DNA from: Hyphomonas sp. CY54-11-8
GTDB taxonomy: Bacteria; Pseudomonadota; Alphaproteobacteria; Caulobacterales; Hyphomonadaceae
NCBI RefSeq assembly: GCF_000682735.1
Contig: NZ_AWFD01000004.1
Span: forward strand, 1 to 64,000
DNA: 64,000 nt
Reading direction: 5' to 3'
Shown here: positions 8,673-18,331 of the stretch, in pieces
Numbering within the stretch: the first letter of the stretch is position 1
Layout: every line of letters begins with the position of its first letter
Position numbers and translations under genes: made by a program
Notes under the pieces: generated by a model
Told to the model about the DNA's origin: nothing
What the model saw: only the letters and a program-made list of their open reading frames with translations
Database searches by the model: none

Positions 8673-9103
8673 ACGAACATGACCGCGATCATGATGAAGT
8701 TATGAAAAAACGAAATCGGCCCCAGCATGTCGCTGATCTCTTCGAGCAGCGGCTGACCGGCATCGAGACCGACACTGGCAATGAAGCCGGGGCGCAGGAG
8801 ATCATCGGCAGTCATCGTCCCGCCGCCAGCGGTCACGCCAAGCTCGGCGAAACTGTCAAAGACGATACCGGCGAGGAGAGAGAAGTTGCCGATGATGAAG
8901 GCGAAGAAGCCGACATAGAGCACCTTCTTCAGGAGCCCGGCGATGACGTCCGTGTTCTGGCTTAGCGCCCAGAACAGGCCCGCCAGCGTGATGTCGATGG
9001 CGATGAGCGTGGTCGACAAATAAGCGACATCGCCCGCCAGCAGGCCGAACCCGCTGTCAATGTAAGCTATGAAGGTCGCAAGGAAGGTGTCGATCACGTC
9101 CAT
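8667..9103 (-). pseudogene. trbL: trbL truncated (VirB6-like, 5' part only)
   Basis: The first 145 codons encode a normal TrbL start with several hydrophobic segments (TTLIAIDITLAGLFWAL, KVLYVGFFAFIIGNFSLLAG, then FHNFIMIAVMFVA). At 8672-8667 the trbL homology stops and trbI homology begins in a different frame. The trbL frame then runs out of frame through trbI and DUF2274 to 8123, giving a nonsense C-terminus of about 180 residues. TrbL is the polytopic inner-membrane VirB6-like component of the mating channel. Loss of its C-terminal two thirds should inactivate it. The gene starts 6 bp after trbJ. Confidence 0.87.
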
Positions 9104-9109
9104 GGCGCG

Positions 9110-9808
9110 CTATTCTCCGAGGAAGGCCCGGGTGCGTGCGCGACCACGTTCGGCTTCGGCGAGTTGGCGCGCCCGCTCCAGCGCCTCGGCGCGGTAATGG
9201 GCCGCCATCATGGCTTCCATTTGCATGAGCTGCTCGGTCTGCAGGGCTTCGATCTGGTTGCCGGCCTGGGCGACCTGGAGATTGCCGACGGCGGACTGGC
9301 TGTCCGCGATCAGCCGGTCGAGGCTGTCACTGTCAGCCCGCGCTGTGGAGACGACCTGCGCCGTGACGGTCAGGCTGTCCCTGTAAGCTGTGCGCGATTG
9401 CCGCCAGCGGGCGCGGGCCTCTTCGACGAGCACGGCCTGACGCGGCGGCTCGGCGCCATAGTCTTCCGGGTACACCTCTTCATACTCGCGCTCGATTTCC
9501 TCGACGCGGTAGCCGATGCCTTCGGCCTCGCGCATCAGCTCCTCGATGCGGCGCATACGGCGCAGGATGTCGTCAGCGATAGAATCCGGCAGTGCTTCCA
9601 GATCGCGCGCCATGTTTTCCAGCATTTCGATTTCATGGGTGAGCTGCTGGATCTGCTGGTTGACCTCCTGAAGCGAGCGGATGGCCTGGTAGATGTTCTG
9701 GATGTGATTGGCCGGGTCATACACCGTCCATTGGGCCGAAGCGGGCGGCGCGATGAGGATGGAGAGCGGCGCGGCGCAGATCAAAGCGGAGGCAAGTATG
9801 CGTTTCAT
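9110..9808 (-). CDS. trbJ: Conjugal transfer protein TrbJ (VirB5-like)
   Basis: TrbJ is a periplasmic or pilus-tip associated protein of P-type mating systems. This 232-residue protein has a clear signal peptide (MKRILASALICAAPLSILIA, cleavage near ASA-QW). The YDPANHIQNIYQAI stretch follows, then long charged coiled-coil helices (roughly residues 45-215), as in the family. It lies 9 bp after trbE and 6 bp before trbL. The gene looks intact. Confidence 0.88.
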   Translation of the reverse strand: MKRILASALICAAPLSILIAPPASAQWTVYDPANHIQNIYQAIRSLQEVNQQIQQLTHEIEMLENMARDLEALPDSIADDILRRMRRIEELMREAEGIGYRVEEIEREYEEVYPEDYGAEPPRQAVLVEEARARWRQSRTAYRDSLTVTAQVVSTARADSDSLDRLIADSQSAVGNLQVAQAGNQIEALQTEQLMQMEAMMAAHYRAEALERARQLAEAERGRARTRAFLGE

Positions 9809-9817
9809 CGGGGGCTC

Positions 9818-12289
9818 CTATTCGGCGGCGAGGATGTGGGAGGGATTGAAGGGCGCGTGCGCCTCAGGCTCCGGCGCATGGCCGGGCCAGCGGGTGAGAA
9901 GCTCGGCTGCCCAGGGCAGGCCCTTTTCGATCAGCCAGCAGGCGGAAAAGCCGTCGCCTTCCGTCTCGGCCCAGATGCGATCCATGCGGGCCTGGTCTTC
10001 GGGCGATGACGCGCCGCAGACGGACAATGCAATCGGCCCGAGGCCAAGATCGAAGACACGGGCCCCGAGGGGCGACTGGTAGTAATAGTCGCGCTTCGGT
10101 GTGGCCCTGCTGATCAGTTCGATCTGGCGCGCGTTGAGGCCGAACCGCTGATAGGTCTCGCGGGATTGTGGTTCCTGCGCGCGCTCGTTCGGCAGGAAGA
10201 TGCGCGTGGGGCAGGATTCGACGAGGGCTGGCGCGATGGTGCTGTTCGCAATGTCGGCAAGGCTTTGCGTCGCGAACACGACGGACACGTTCTTCTTGCG
10301 AAGGGTCTTCAGCCATTCACGGATGCGCGCGGCAAACATGGGATCATCGAGGAAGAGCCAGGCTTCATCGAGGATGAGCAGTGTTGGCCTGCCATCAAAC
10401 CGCGCTTCCAGCCGGTGGAAGAGATAGGTGATCACAGGCGCCACGGCGCCTTTCGCATGCATCAGCTCTTCCATCTCGAAGCAGACTGTGTCGGCGAGCG
10501 CGAGGCTTTCATGGTCGGCATCGAGGAGCCGTCCGTGCGGACCTTCCAGCGTGAACGGATGCAGCGCGGATTTGAGCGTGTCGTCCTGCAGCATCAGGCT
10601 GAGGCCTGTCAGCGTGCGTTCGGGTTCAGGCGCTGAGCTGAGAGACTGGATCGCTTCCCAGAGCTTTGCCTTGAGGTCCGGCGTCATCGCGACGCCTTCA
10701 TTGGTGCAAAGACCCGCGAGCCAGTCGGCGGCAAAGCTTGCGCCATGTTCGGTGTCGATATCTTTCAGCGGCTGGAGACTTGGCGCGCGGGCACCGCCGA
10801 GATCGATATGTGCACCGCCCATGCAGAGCGTCGCGGCGCGGGCCGAGCGGCCCTTGTCGAACAGGAAGACCTGCGCCCCCTCATAGCGCTTCCATTGCAG
10901 GGCTAAGAGCGAGAGCAGAACAGACTTGCCCGCGCCGGTCGGGCCGACGACCAGCGTATGGCCGACATCGCCAATATGCAGGTTCAGGCGGAACGGTGTC
11001 GTGCCATCGGTCTGCGCCTGAATGAGCGCCGGGGCGTTGTGGTGACGATTGGTGTCTTCGCCCGCCCAGACGGCCGAGAGCGGCACCATATGGGCAAGGT
11101 TCAGCGTGTGCAGAATGGGCTGGCGGACATTGGCATAAGGATGACCGGGCAATGAGCCGAGCCAGGCATCGACCGCGTTCAGTGTTTCCCTGATCGCGGT
11201 GAAACCGCGGCCATTCACGATGCGCTCGGCAATTCGGATATGTTCGTCCACCGTGCGGCGGTCGGGGTCAGCAACGGTGATGGTGGTCGTGACATAGCCG
11301 TAGGAAACGAGATCACTGCCCAGTTCCTGCAGCGCCGCATCGGCGTCAGCGGCCTTATTGTCAGCGTCATTGTCGACGAGCGCCGCCTGCTCATTGAACA
11401 TGGTCTCACGCAGCACCGCGCCGATGGATTTGCGCTTGGCGAACCAGTGGCGGCGTTTCTTGCCGAGGACTTTCTCGGCTTCGGCCTTGTCCATCGCGAT
11501 GAACCGGGTCGCCCAACGATAGGCAAAGCCTTGACGGTTCAGCTCGTCGAGAATGCCCGGCAGGGTCGTGGCCGGAAAGCCGAGAATGGTCAGCGTGCGC
11601 AAATGCGCCTCACCAATCATCGGTTCGAGCCCGCCCGCGAAGGGCTCATCGGCGAGAATGGCGTCGAGGAAGACCGGCAGTTCCGGCGTCACGACCGGGT
11701 GGCGCTTGGTTGAGATCGTCGAGTGCAGATAAGTCAGCGTCTCGTCGTCAGAGAGCTTCGCAATCTCGGCGAGGCAGGTGGCCAACAGATCAAAGACGCG
11801 GTCAGCGTGCTGCTGGAAGGTCTCAAGCCTATGCCGCCAGGTCGCGGCGTCTTCCGTTTCGACACGCTGGATCAGGGCCTTCTCGGCGCGGCCGGTGGCA
11901 TCGGCGGGCGGCAGCCAGAGCAGGGTCAGATAATACGAACTCTCAAACCGGGTTCCGGCTTCTTCCGCCTGTAATGACCGTTCCTGATCGGTGAGCCAGG
12001 TCAGCGCATCGGGAAACTCCGCCTCCGGATAGTCATGCACTTCATGGCGCTGGGCTTCGAAGAAGAGGGCCCAGCCCGAGCCGAACCGGCGCAGCACATT
12101 ATTGACCCGCGCCATGACGGAGACGAGTTCTTCTTCCGTCGAACTTTCGAGGTCAGGGCCGCGATAGCGGAACGTCGTCTGGAAGCTGCCATCCTTGTTG
12201 AGGACAACGCCCGGCGCCACGATGCAGGCCCAGGGCAGATAGTCGGCCAGAAGCGTCGGCGCGTCGGCATATTCTCTGAGGTTCAGCAT
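9818..12289 (-). CDS. trbE: Conjugal transfer ATPase TrbE (VirB4-like)
   Basis: TrbE is the large cytoplasmic ATPase powering type IV secretion channel assembly. The 823-residue length is normal. It has the CagE/TrbE/VirB N-terminal domain (LREYADAPTLLADYLPWACI), a Walker A motif GPTGAGKS near residues 448-455 and a Walker B LLILDEAWLF near 635. The FATQSLADI motif follows, typical of VirB4 proteins. The start overlaps trbD by 7 bp. No frameshift or lost motif is visible, although downstream channel genes of the same operon are deleted. Confidence 0.95.
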   Translation of the reverse strand: MLNLREYADAPTLLADYLPWACIVAPGVVLNKDGSFQTTFRYRGPDLESSTEEELVSVMARVNNVLRRFGSGWALFFEAQRHEVHDYPEAEFPDALTWLTDQERSLQAEEAGTRFESSYYLTLLWLPPADATGRAEKALIQRVETEDAATWRHRLETFQQHADRVFDLLATCLAEIAKLSDDETLTYLHSTISTKRHPVVTPELPVFLDAILADEPFAGGLEPMIGEAHLRTLTILGFPATTLPGILDELNRQGFAYRWATRFIAMDKAEAEKVLGKKRRHWFAKRKSIGAVLRETMFNEQAALVDNDADNKAADADAALQELGSDLVSYGYVTTTITVADPDRRTVDEHIRIAERIVNGRGFTAIRETLNAVDAWLGSLPGHPYANVRQPILHTLNLAHMVPLSAVWAGEDTNRHHNAPALIQAQTDGTTPFRLNLHIGDVGHTLVVGPTGAGKSVLLSLLALQWKRYEGAQVFLFDKGRSARAATLCMGGAHIDLGGARAPSLQPLKDIDTEHGASFAADWLAGLCTNEGVAMTPDLKAKLWEAIQSLSSAPEPERTLTGLSLMLQDDTLKSALHPFTLEGPHGRLLDADHESLALADTVCFEMEELMHAKGAVAPVITYLFHRLEARFDGRPTLLILDEAWLFLDDPMFAARIREWLKTLRKKNVSVVFATQSLADIANSTIAPALVESCPTRIFLPNERAQEPQSRETYQRFGLNARQIELISRATPKRDYYYQSPLGARVFDLGLGPIALSVCGASSPEDQARMDRIWAETEGDGFSACWLIEKGLPWAAELLTRWPGHAPEPEAHAPFNPSHILAAE

Positions 12290-12540
12290 GTCAGATGCTC
12301 CTTGTGGCGCGTCGAGCGGCCTGCGACGGCCATGAAATCCGGATCAGACCGCGCCATGAATACCGCTGCCGAATGCCCCACCGCCCAGAGCACAAGGCCC
12401 GGTATCCAGAGCTGGAGGCCGAGGCCGACAGCAGCCGCGAGGGTCCCGATGGCGATGGCGGCGGTTCTTGGCGCGCCCGCCATCAGGATTGGCTCGGTCA
12501 GGGACCGGTGGAGCGGGATTTCATAGCCGTCGGCAGACAT
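12283..12540 (-). CDS. trbD: Conjugal transfer protein TrbD (VirB3-like)
   Basis: This 85-residue inner-membrane protein matches TrbD/VirB3. It has the family opening pattern EIPLHRSLTEPILMAGAPR followed by two hydrophobic segments (AAIAIGTLAAAVGLGLQLWI and LVLWAVGHSAAVFMA). Start and stop overlap trbC (1 bp) and trbE (7 bp), so translation is coupled. Confidence 0.9.
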   Translation of the reverse strand: MSADGYEIPLHRSLTEPILMAGAPRTAAIAIGTLAAAVGLGLQLWIPGLVLWAVGHSAAVFMARSDPDFMAVAGRSTRHKEHLTC

Positions 12541-12875
12541 CAGATGAGCGCTCCGCCGCCGAACGAGAAGAAGGTCAGGAAGAAGCTTGTCGCGGCAAAC
12601 GCGATCGAAAGCCCGAACACGATCTGGATCAGCTTGCGCATGCCGCCCGAGGTCTCACCAAAGGCCAGCGTCAGGCCGGTAATCGTGATGATGATCACCG
12701 CGACGATGCGCGCGACCGGTCCCTCGATCGAGGTCAGGATCTGATCGAGCGGGCCTTCCCAGGGCATGCCGGAGCCTGCCGCATGGGCGGGACCGGCGAT
12801 CATCAGGCCGAGGCCGATACAGGCCGCGACCTGCACCGTTCGGTTTACGGTCTGGAGGTGGGTGTAGAGGGTCAT
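12540..12875 (-). CDS. trbC: Conjugal transfer pilin-like protein TrbC (VirB2-like)
   Basis: The 111-residue protein is the major pilin precursor of Trb systems. It has an N-terminal hydrophobic signal (VAACIGLGLMIAGPAHA), a short mature N-terminus, and two hydrophobic helices (VARIVAVIIITITGLTLAFG and IVFGLSIAFAATSFFLTFF). The start overlaps the trbB stop (ATGA). In well-studied TrbC the mature pilin is cyclised by a TraF-type peptidase, and a TraF-like gene is present on this island at 30918. Confidence 0.9.
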   Translation of the reverse strand: MTLYTHLQTVNRTVQVAACIGLGLMIAGPAHAAGSGMPWEGPLDQILTSIEGPVARIVAVIIITITGLTLAFGETSGGMRKLIQIVFGLSIAFAATSFFLTFFSFGGGALI

Positions 12876-13867
12876 TGGGTTTCTCCATGTTGGACGAGGG
12901 ACAGGGAACGGGAGACGAGCGGGGCGGTCTGATACCCCTCGCCGTCAAAACCTGTGACTCGCAGCGCCTCTTCGACGCGGCGCTGGCCGCCCGCGCGGCT
13001 CATGAACACGACCACGTCAATCGCCTCTGCGATGAGGTCGAAGGGCGCGCGCGGTGTGGCTTCCAGGGTGAGCTGTTCAAGCCGGGTTAGCGCGCCGTGT
13101 GCGGAGTTGGCATGAAGCGTCGTGATCCCGCCCGGATGGCCGGTGTTCCAGGCCTTGAGGAGGTCGAGCGCTTCAGGCCCCCGGACCTCGCCGACAATGA
13201 TCCGGTCGGGTCGTAGCCTTAAGGTCGAGCGGACAAGGTCCTGCAGGCTGGTGCTGCCGCGATGGGTGCGCAGCTGCACCACATTGGGCGCGGCGCAGCG
13301 CAGCTCGCGCGTGTCTTCCAGGATGACAATGCGGTCGTTTTGGAGTGAGGGTTCTGCCAGCAAGGCATTGGTGAACGTCGTCTTGCCGGACGATGTGCCG
13401 CCCGCGATGAGGATGTTGGCCTTGCTGGCGATAGCGTCTCTGAGCGCCTGTGCCAGCGCCGGAGCCAAGGCGCCCTGGGTGACATAGTCGCCGAGTTCGA
13501 ACGGCGTCGTCGCGGGCTTGCGGATCGAAAAGCATGGGCTGGTCGAGACAGGTGGGAGAAGCCCTTCAAACCGCTCGCCGCTGCCGGGGAGTTCGGCCGA
13601 GACGATCGGGGACTTGGCGTGAGCGGCCTCTTCCACCCCGGAGGCGACCAGGCGGATAACGCGCTCGCGGTCGCAAGGGGCAAGTGTGTGCTGCGAAATG
13701 ATGACGCCCACGCCAGCCTTCTCGATCCAGACCGAGCCGTCCGGATTGGCCATCACCTCGATCGTGTCCGGCGCTTCCAGCGCCTCACGCACCACCGGGC
13801 AGAAGGCCGTGCGCAGCATGGTGCTGCGCCGGGTTTCTGTTTCGGTATGGTGCGCATGAAGGGACAT
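12872..13867 (-). CDS. trbB: Conjugal transfer ATPase TrbB (VirB11-like)
   Basis: TrbB is the hexameric traffic ATPase of the mating channel. This 331-residue protein has the PulE/VirB11 fold with Walker A AGGTSSGKTTF near residues 155-165. An RTHRGSTSLQDLVRSTLRLR segment and the RIIVGEVRGPEALDLLKAWN Walker B/His-box region follow. It is the first gene of the minus-strand trb operon. In related elements this operon usually lies directly after traG-copG in the same direction. Here it is on the opposite strand, more than 20 kb from them. Confidence 0.95.
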   Translation of the reverse strand: MSLHAHHTETETRRSTMLRTAFCPVVREALEAPDTIEVMANPDGSVWIEKAGVGVIISQHTLAPCDRERVIRLVASGVEEAAHAKSPIVSAELPGSGERFEGLLPPVSTSPCFSIRKPATTPFELGDYVTQGALAPALAQALRDAIASKANILIAGGTSSGKTTFTNALLAEPSLQNDRIVILEDTRELRCAAPNVVQLRTHRGSTSLQDLVRSTLRLRPDRIIVGEVRGPEALDLLKAWNTGHPGGITTLHANSAHGALTRLEQLTLEATPRAPFDLIAEAIDVVVFMSRAGGQRRVEEALRVTGFDGEGYQTAPLVSRSLSLVQHGETQ

Positions 13868-14194
13868 ATCCCAGGGCTCCGACTGTTCATTTCAACAAAG
13901 CCAAGGATCGCAGACGGATGAATTCTACGGGAGTGTGAATGGCGGCAAATGGAGGCCGAACGCGGCGCAAGGCGGCGCGTTCCGGCATATTGCGGTAAAG
14001 GATGACAAATGCGCTTTTCTGTAGAGTTTGCGGCAGTTTTTCGTGTCACAAGCGAAACGAAAAAGGGTCGTTGTTTAGACGCAAAGCAATTAGAACACTG
14101 TTTTCAGACATCTTAATTGAGGTCGTCAGAGAGAAGCGCCAAACAAGCGTTGGCACACTTCTTGCCGGAATTCTCGTAAGAAGGGAGTTCAACC
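13868..14194. promoter_or_regulatory. Divergent regulatory region between trbB and the DUF2285 gene
   Basis: No gene is visible in these 327 bp. The region separates two divergent starts and so should hold both promoters. It contains a GGCGGCAAATG motif (13942-13952). It also holds a block at about 13973-14000 with TTCCGGCATATTGCGG that reappears with few changes upstream of the relaxase gene (31431-31458). An AT-rich stretch at about 14083-14150 is the likeliest place for the plus-strand promoter. A ribosome site AAGGGAG lies just before 14195. Confidence 0.5.
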
Positions 14195-15037
14195 ATGAAA
14201 ACATTCACACTCGAAACAGACGCATTCACCGCAAAGTATGATTATTTGTGGCGGCTCTCGGAGGATCGCTGGGCCTGGGAATATGCCCGTCGCAGCAATA
14301 AGGTTCGCCGCTACGCGGAAAGCCGCACGCCGGACGACATTTCCGAGATGCAGGCGCCCTGCGCCAGCATCCGCCTCCTGAAATCCCGCGTGCCTCAGAC
14401 CATGGCCGAACGGCTCGGCTTTGCCTTTATGCCCGATCCTGCAAAGAACGGATTCGAGGCCGATGTCGTCTGGACCCGGCTTGCCTATCCCGATCAGGTC
14501 GAGGTCAATTGCAGCTCGCTTCGCCCCGGCCAGACCTGCGATATCTGGGAGCGCACCGTACCGATCTGCAACATCACCCACATCACCGATTCCATCGGTC
14601 GCGAATTCCTGCTGATCCGCGGCAAGGGCTGCGTCGTCCAGGTGCGCTGCACAGGTCTCTCCCTTCTCGGGATGGAGCCAGTGAGGATGAACCTCACCAT
14701 TTCTGATCTTGATGCCTTCGAGCGCAAGGTGAAGGCCCAGAAAGCCGCGCTTGCGCTGATCGGCGATGGGCCGGACCTGACAGAGCCGCGCTGGACCAAA
14801 CGAACGGCGATGCTGCGCAATGGCCTCATCGCGCTGGACTGTCTGGAAGCCGGCCTCAATCGCCGCGAAATCGCAGAAGTGATCTTTGGCAAGGACCGCG
14901 TGGCCGAGGACTGGAATGGACCGTCGCTGAAACACAGCATGCGTTACCTCATCCTGAAAGCCGAAGCGCTGCGCGATGGCGGCTATCTCGTCGAACTCCT
15001 CGGGTCGCAGTTCGGGATCACGAAGACCGCCGCCTGA
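14195..15037 (+). CDS. DUF2285-containing island regulator-like protein
   Basis: This 280-residue protein matches a family common on alphaproteobacterial conjugative islands. It has an N-terminal YDYLWRLSEDRWAWEYARRS region and a C-terminal DUF2285 segment (KHSMRYLILKAEALRDGGYL). Annotators often call such proteins transcriptional regulators; the C-terminal helices could be a DNA-binding unit, but this is inference. It is transcribed away from trbB with a good ribosome site (AAGGGAG) before the ATG. It may be the local regulator of the transfer genes. Confidence 0.75.
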   Translation: MKTFTLETDAFTAKYDYLWRLSEDRWAWEYARRSNKVRRYAESRTPDDISEMQAPCASIRLLKSRVPQTMAERLGFAFMPDPAKNGFEADVVWTRLAYPDQVEVNCSSLRPGQTCDIWERTVPICNITHITDSIGREFLLIRGKGCVVQVRCTGLSLLGMEPVRMNLTISDLDAFERKVKAQKAALALIGDGPDLTEPRWTKRTAMLRNGLIALDCLEAGLNRREIAEVIFGKDRVAEDWNGPSLKHSMRYLILKAEALRDGGYLVELLGSQFGITKTAA

Positions 15038-15337
15038 TCAGGGCGTTCAGCGGCACGGAGTCTTTTGCGGCCTGCCCGCGCCTTTGGCGCGGGGCTGTTC
15101 GCCCGGCTGTAGGGGCCGTTGAGAGGCATCGGGGCGGTCCGGGGTGATCGCCGACCTTCGCCCGGCGCTCGCCCCGGAGCCGCAGGAGCCATCCTACGCC
15201 GACCGGCCCGGCGAGGCTCAATGAGGGTCCGGTTGTTCGTCTAAAGAACGTGGTGCTGGGCCTCGCCGGCTGACCGCGCGCCCGCGCTTCCCACTGGCTG
15301 GCGCCAGAGGGGTCGCGGACGCTGATGGTTCAGGTCA
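15038..15337. other. GC-rich intergenic region with inverted repeats
   Basis: No convincing gene in 300 bp between the DUF2285 gene and hsdR (convergent). A very stable hairpin (CCCGCGCC, 3-nt loop, GGCGCGGG) lies at 15075-15093 and may end the DUF2285 transcript, although no T-run follows. A 10-bp perfect inverted repeat pairs 15208-15217 with 15260-15269. Confidence 0.5.
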
Positions 15338-18331
15338 TCAGGCTGCGTCGCCTTTGACCTCACGAAGCGCCCGGTTGAAAAAGAAGCGGATCAGCTTGTC
15401 CCGGGCTGCCGGATCGGTGAGCACGATATCGCGCATGTCATTGTCACGCTGGAACATGCGGATCGCGCCCTGAAAGAACGCTTGCGAGAAAGCGGAATAG
15501 ACTACATCAGGTGCATTGTTCCGAAGCATGTCTGTCATGTCGTCGTCGAGCGTGGCCTGATAGGTCGGCTCATAACGAATAAAGTCATTCTCGGTGAATT
15601 CCGTACCATGACGGTCGTTGAAAGCCTTCACGATTTCCGAGAGCTCGCGCTGTTCATCTTCGGTATAGGGCTTGGCACCAAACTCGCTGATCGCCTTTAG
15701 CGCTTCCTTGTCCCCCGGCGAGAGGGAAGCGCTGCCCTGTTCCTTCTGCACGACCTTGAAGGCCTGCAGGCGGAGCATGTCCTGTGTGATTTCTATGTCG
15801 GGCGGCACTTCACGGTTCGGCAATAAACGCGAAAGCCAGGACGCATAGCTGTAGAGCTTTTCGAGCGAGGTATCCTCGAGCCGGATAACCTGCGCAACGA
15901 AGCCGTAGAAGCGCATATAGCTTTTCAGAAGCTGACGGAATTCTTCCTGGCGGCCTTCATCCTCATCGGCTTCGAAGCGCTGCACCGCTTCTCGGACAAG
16001 GCCCTCAAGACGCGCCCGGTCGCTGCCGCTGAGTGCGCCTGAATAGAATGTCTCTGCGAAGCGGTCGATCTCACCGCGATCGAGATAGCCGAATTTGAAA
16101 AGGCGGCCTTCGAGTTCGTAGACCTGATTGGGGTCCGACATCGCCTCAAGCGAGGTCGCTTCATAAAAAGGCCGGAACGCGGTCTGGATATCCTCCATCG
16201 TGTTCTGGAAATCGAGAATATAGGTGTTCTCCTTGCCAGCTTTCGTCCTGTTGAGGCGCGATAGTGTCTGTACCGCCTGCAATCCGGCAAGTTTGCGATC
16301 AATATACATGGCGCAGAGCTTTGGCTGGTCGAACCCAGTCTGGTACTTTTCCGCGACGATCAGGATTTGGTACGTGTCAGGATAAGGCGTGCCGTCCGGC
16401 TTGAACCCGTCAAACCGTCCCGGTAGCTCTGTTTCACTAAATCCGTTCAGGTCGGCTTCGGTATAGGTTTCGCCCTCATGGGTGAGTTCGCCGGAGAAGG
16501 CGACAAGCGCGCGAAGGTCGCCATAGTTCTCAGCATCGAGATAGGCCTTGATCCCGAAATAATAGCGCAGTGCATGCTCGCGGCTTTGGGTGACAATCAT
16601 GGCCTTTGCCTGACCGCCAAGTTCGCCCATCACATGGCGGCGGAAATGTTCGACAATGATTTCGACCTTCTGGCCGATCGCGGTCGGATGCAGGGATGCA
16701 AACCGCGCCACTTTCCGCTGCCCGCGCCGGCCGCTCAGTTCCGGATCGTCTTCAATCGTCTTCTCGAGTTGGTAATAGGCCTTGTACGTCATGTAGTTCT
16801 GGAGGACGTCCAGAATGAAGCCTTCCTCGATGGCCTGACGCATCGAATACTCATGGAAAGCGACCGGCAACCCGTCCGAACCTTTGACGCCGAATCGCTC
16901 AAGCGTCACGTTTCGCGGCGTCGCGGTGAAGGCGAAGAAGCTGAGATTGGCCTGCGGTCCGCGGGACTTCTGATAGTCGAGGATCAGATCCTCGATATCT
17001 TCGCTTGAGGTTTCATCGCGGGTCAGCGCATCCGTCATCGCCTGGGCCGATTTGCCGGACTGGCTGGAATGGGCTTCGTCGATGATGACGGCGAAGGTGC
17101 GCGCGCCCTGACCGGAGATCGCCTTGAGATGATCGGTTGAGAATTTCTGGATCGTCGTAACGATGATCCGTGCCCCCTTGGCGATCGCCTCTTTCAGCTG
17201 CTTCGAGGTCCCGTCGATGGTTTTGACAAGGCCCTTGGTTTGTTCGAACTGGGCGACAGTTTCCTGAAGCTGGCGGTCGAGAACAACGCGGTCGGTCACG
17301 ATGATCGCTGTGTTGAACACCGGGGTGTTCGACCCGTCATGCAGATTGATGGCCTGATGGGCCAGCCAGCCAATCGTATTCGATTTGCCCGAACCCGCCG
17401 AGTGCTGGATCAGATAGTTCCGGCCAGGACCATTTGCGCCCGCATGGGAGATCAACCGGCGCACCGCGTCCAGTTGCTGGAAGCGCGGGAAGATCATCAC
17501 AACGTCTTTGCCTGTCTTTTCGACATGCATAAACTGGCCGACAATCTCGAGAAGGACGCGCCGCGAGAAGATCGCCTCGCCCCAATCGCCGGGGCGGTAG
17601 AGATAGGCAACCCGGAATTCGTCCGCGACATCGGGATTGCCTGCGCCCCGTTCGCGCCCGCGATTGAATGGCAGGAATCGCGTCTTGCCATTGGCGAGCC
17701 GCGTCGTCATCGAGACATTGTCCTCATCCATCGCGAAGTGCACGAGTGCGCCGCGCTGGAAGGTGAGGAGAGGTTCGCCTGCGGGCGAGCGGTCTTTCCG
17801 GTACTGCTTCTCGGCATGCCGGAAGGTCGAACCGGTCAGGAGGTTTTTGGCCTCTATCGTCGCGACGGGCAGGCCATTCAGAAACAGGACCACATCGATC
17901 CGGCTTTCATGACGGCTGCTATAGGCAACCTCATCCATGACGCTGAGGATATTGGCCTGATATTCCTCCACACGTTTGGGCTCTAGCGTGCTCGCAGGCC
18001 GGAAGTAGCAAAGCGAGAACTTGATGCCGGGCACGATCTTGAGGCCCTGGCGCAGCACATCGAGCAGGTCGCGCTCCTTGAGCGCCCTGGTCAGTTGGGT
18101 GAACAGCGTGTCTTCGGCCGAGTCCGAGTAATGCGCGGTGAGTTTCTCCCATTCTTCGGGCTGGCTCTCGCTCAGAAACCGAACCACCAGGTCGCGGTCC
18201 ATCGCCAGCGCGCGGTCATAGTCGGTCTTGGCATCGCGGCGCAGGTAACCTTCGCCGCTGACCAGCTGATCAATGAGATGGTCCTGCAGGACCTTTTCGC
18301 GGTGGGCGCTGTCGGGTGTGTACGTGGTCAT
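15338..18331 (-). CDS. hsdR: Type I restriction enzyme R subunit
   Basis: HsdR supplies the DNA translocase and nuclease of a type I restriction system. The 997-residue protein has an N-terminal nuclease domain with RIDVVLFLNGLP and VATIEAKN (near residue 158, the PD-ExK type site). The helicase part has Walker A SAGSGKS near 309, a DEAH box (IIDEAHSSQSG) near 416 and FTATPR. A helical C-terminal region for complex assembly follows. It is the last gene of a coupled operon; its start overlaps the preceding DUF262 gene by 4 bp. All motifs look intact. Confidence 0.95.
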   Translation of the reverse strand: MTTYTPDSAHREKVLQDHLIDQLVSGEGYLRRDAKTDYDRALAMDRDLVVRFLSESQPEEWEKLTAHYSDSAEDTLFTQLTRALKERDLLDVLRQGLKIVPGIKFSLCYFRPASTLEPKRVEEYQANILSVMDEVAYSSRHESRIDVVLFLNGLPVATIEAKNLLTGSTFRHAEKQYRKDRSPAGEPLLTFQRGALVHFAMDEDNVSMTTRLANGKTRFLPFNRGRERGAGNPDVADEFRVAYLYRPGDWGEAIFSRRVLLEIVGQFMHVEKTGKDVVMIFPRFQQLDAVRRLISHAGANGPGRNYLIQHSAGSGKSNTIGWLAHQAINLHDGSNTPVFNTAIIVTDRVVLDRQLQETVAQFEQTKGLVKTIDGTSKQLKEAIAKGARIIVTTIQKFSTDHLKAISGQGARTFAVIIDEAHSSQSGKSAQAMTDALTRDETSSEDIEDLILDYQKSRGPQANLSFFAFTATPRNVTLERFGVKGSDGLPVAFHEYSMRQAIEEGFILDVLQNYMTYKAYYQLEKTIEDDPELSGRRGQRKVARFASLHPTAIGQKVEIIVEHFRRHVMGELGGQAKAMIVTQSREHALRYYFGIKAYLDAENYGDLRALVAFSGELTHEGETYTEADLNGFSETELPGRFDGFKPDGTPYPDTYQILIVAEKYQTGFDQPKLCAMYIDRKLAGLQAVQTLSRLNRTKAGKENTYILDFQNTMEDIQTAFRPFYEATSLEAMSDPNQVYELEGRLFKFGYLDRGEIDRFAETFYSGALSGSDRARLEGLVREAVQRFEADEDEGRQEEFRQLLKSYMRFYGFVAQVIRLEDTSLEKLYSYASWLSRLLPNREVPPDIEITQDMLRLQAFKVVQKEQGSASLSPGDKEALKAISEFGAKPYTEDEQRELSEIVKAFNDRHGTEFTENDFIRYEPTYQATLDDDMTDMLRNNAPDVVYSAFSQAFFQGAIRMFQRDNDMRDIVLTDPAARDKLIRFFFNRALREVKGDAA

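Noticed and set aside
8123-9103. A 326-residue open frame starting as TrbL
   Set aside because: Only its first 145 codons are trbL; the rest reads through trbI and DUF2274 in the wrong frame after a deletion and is not a real protein end.
17240-17986. Plus-strand open frame inside hsdR
   Set aside because: Shadow of hsdR, whose helicase and nuclease motifs lie in the opposite frame.
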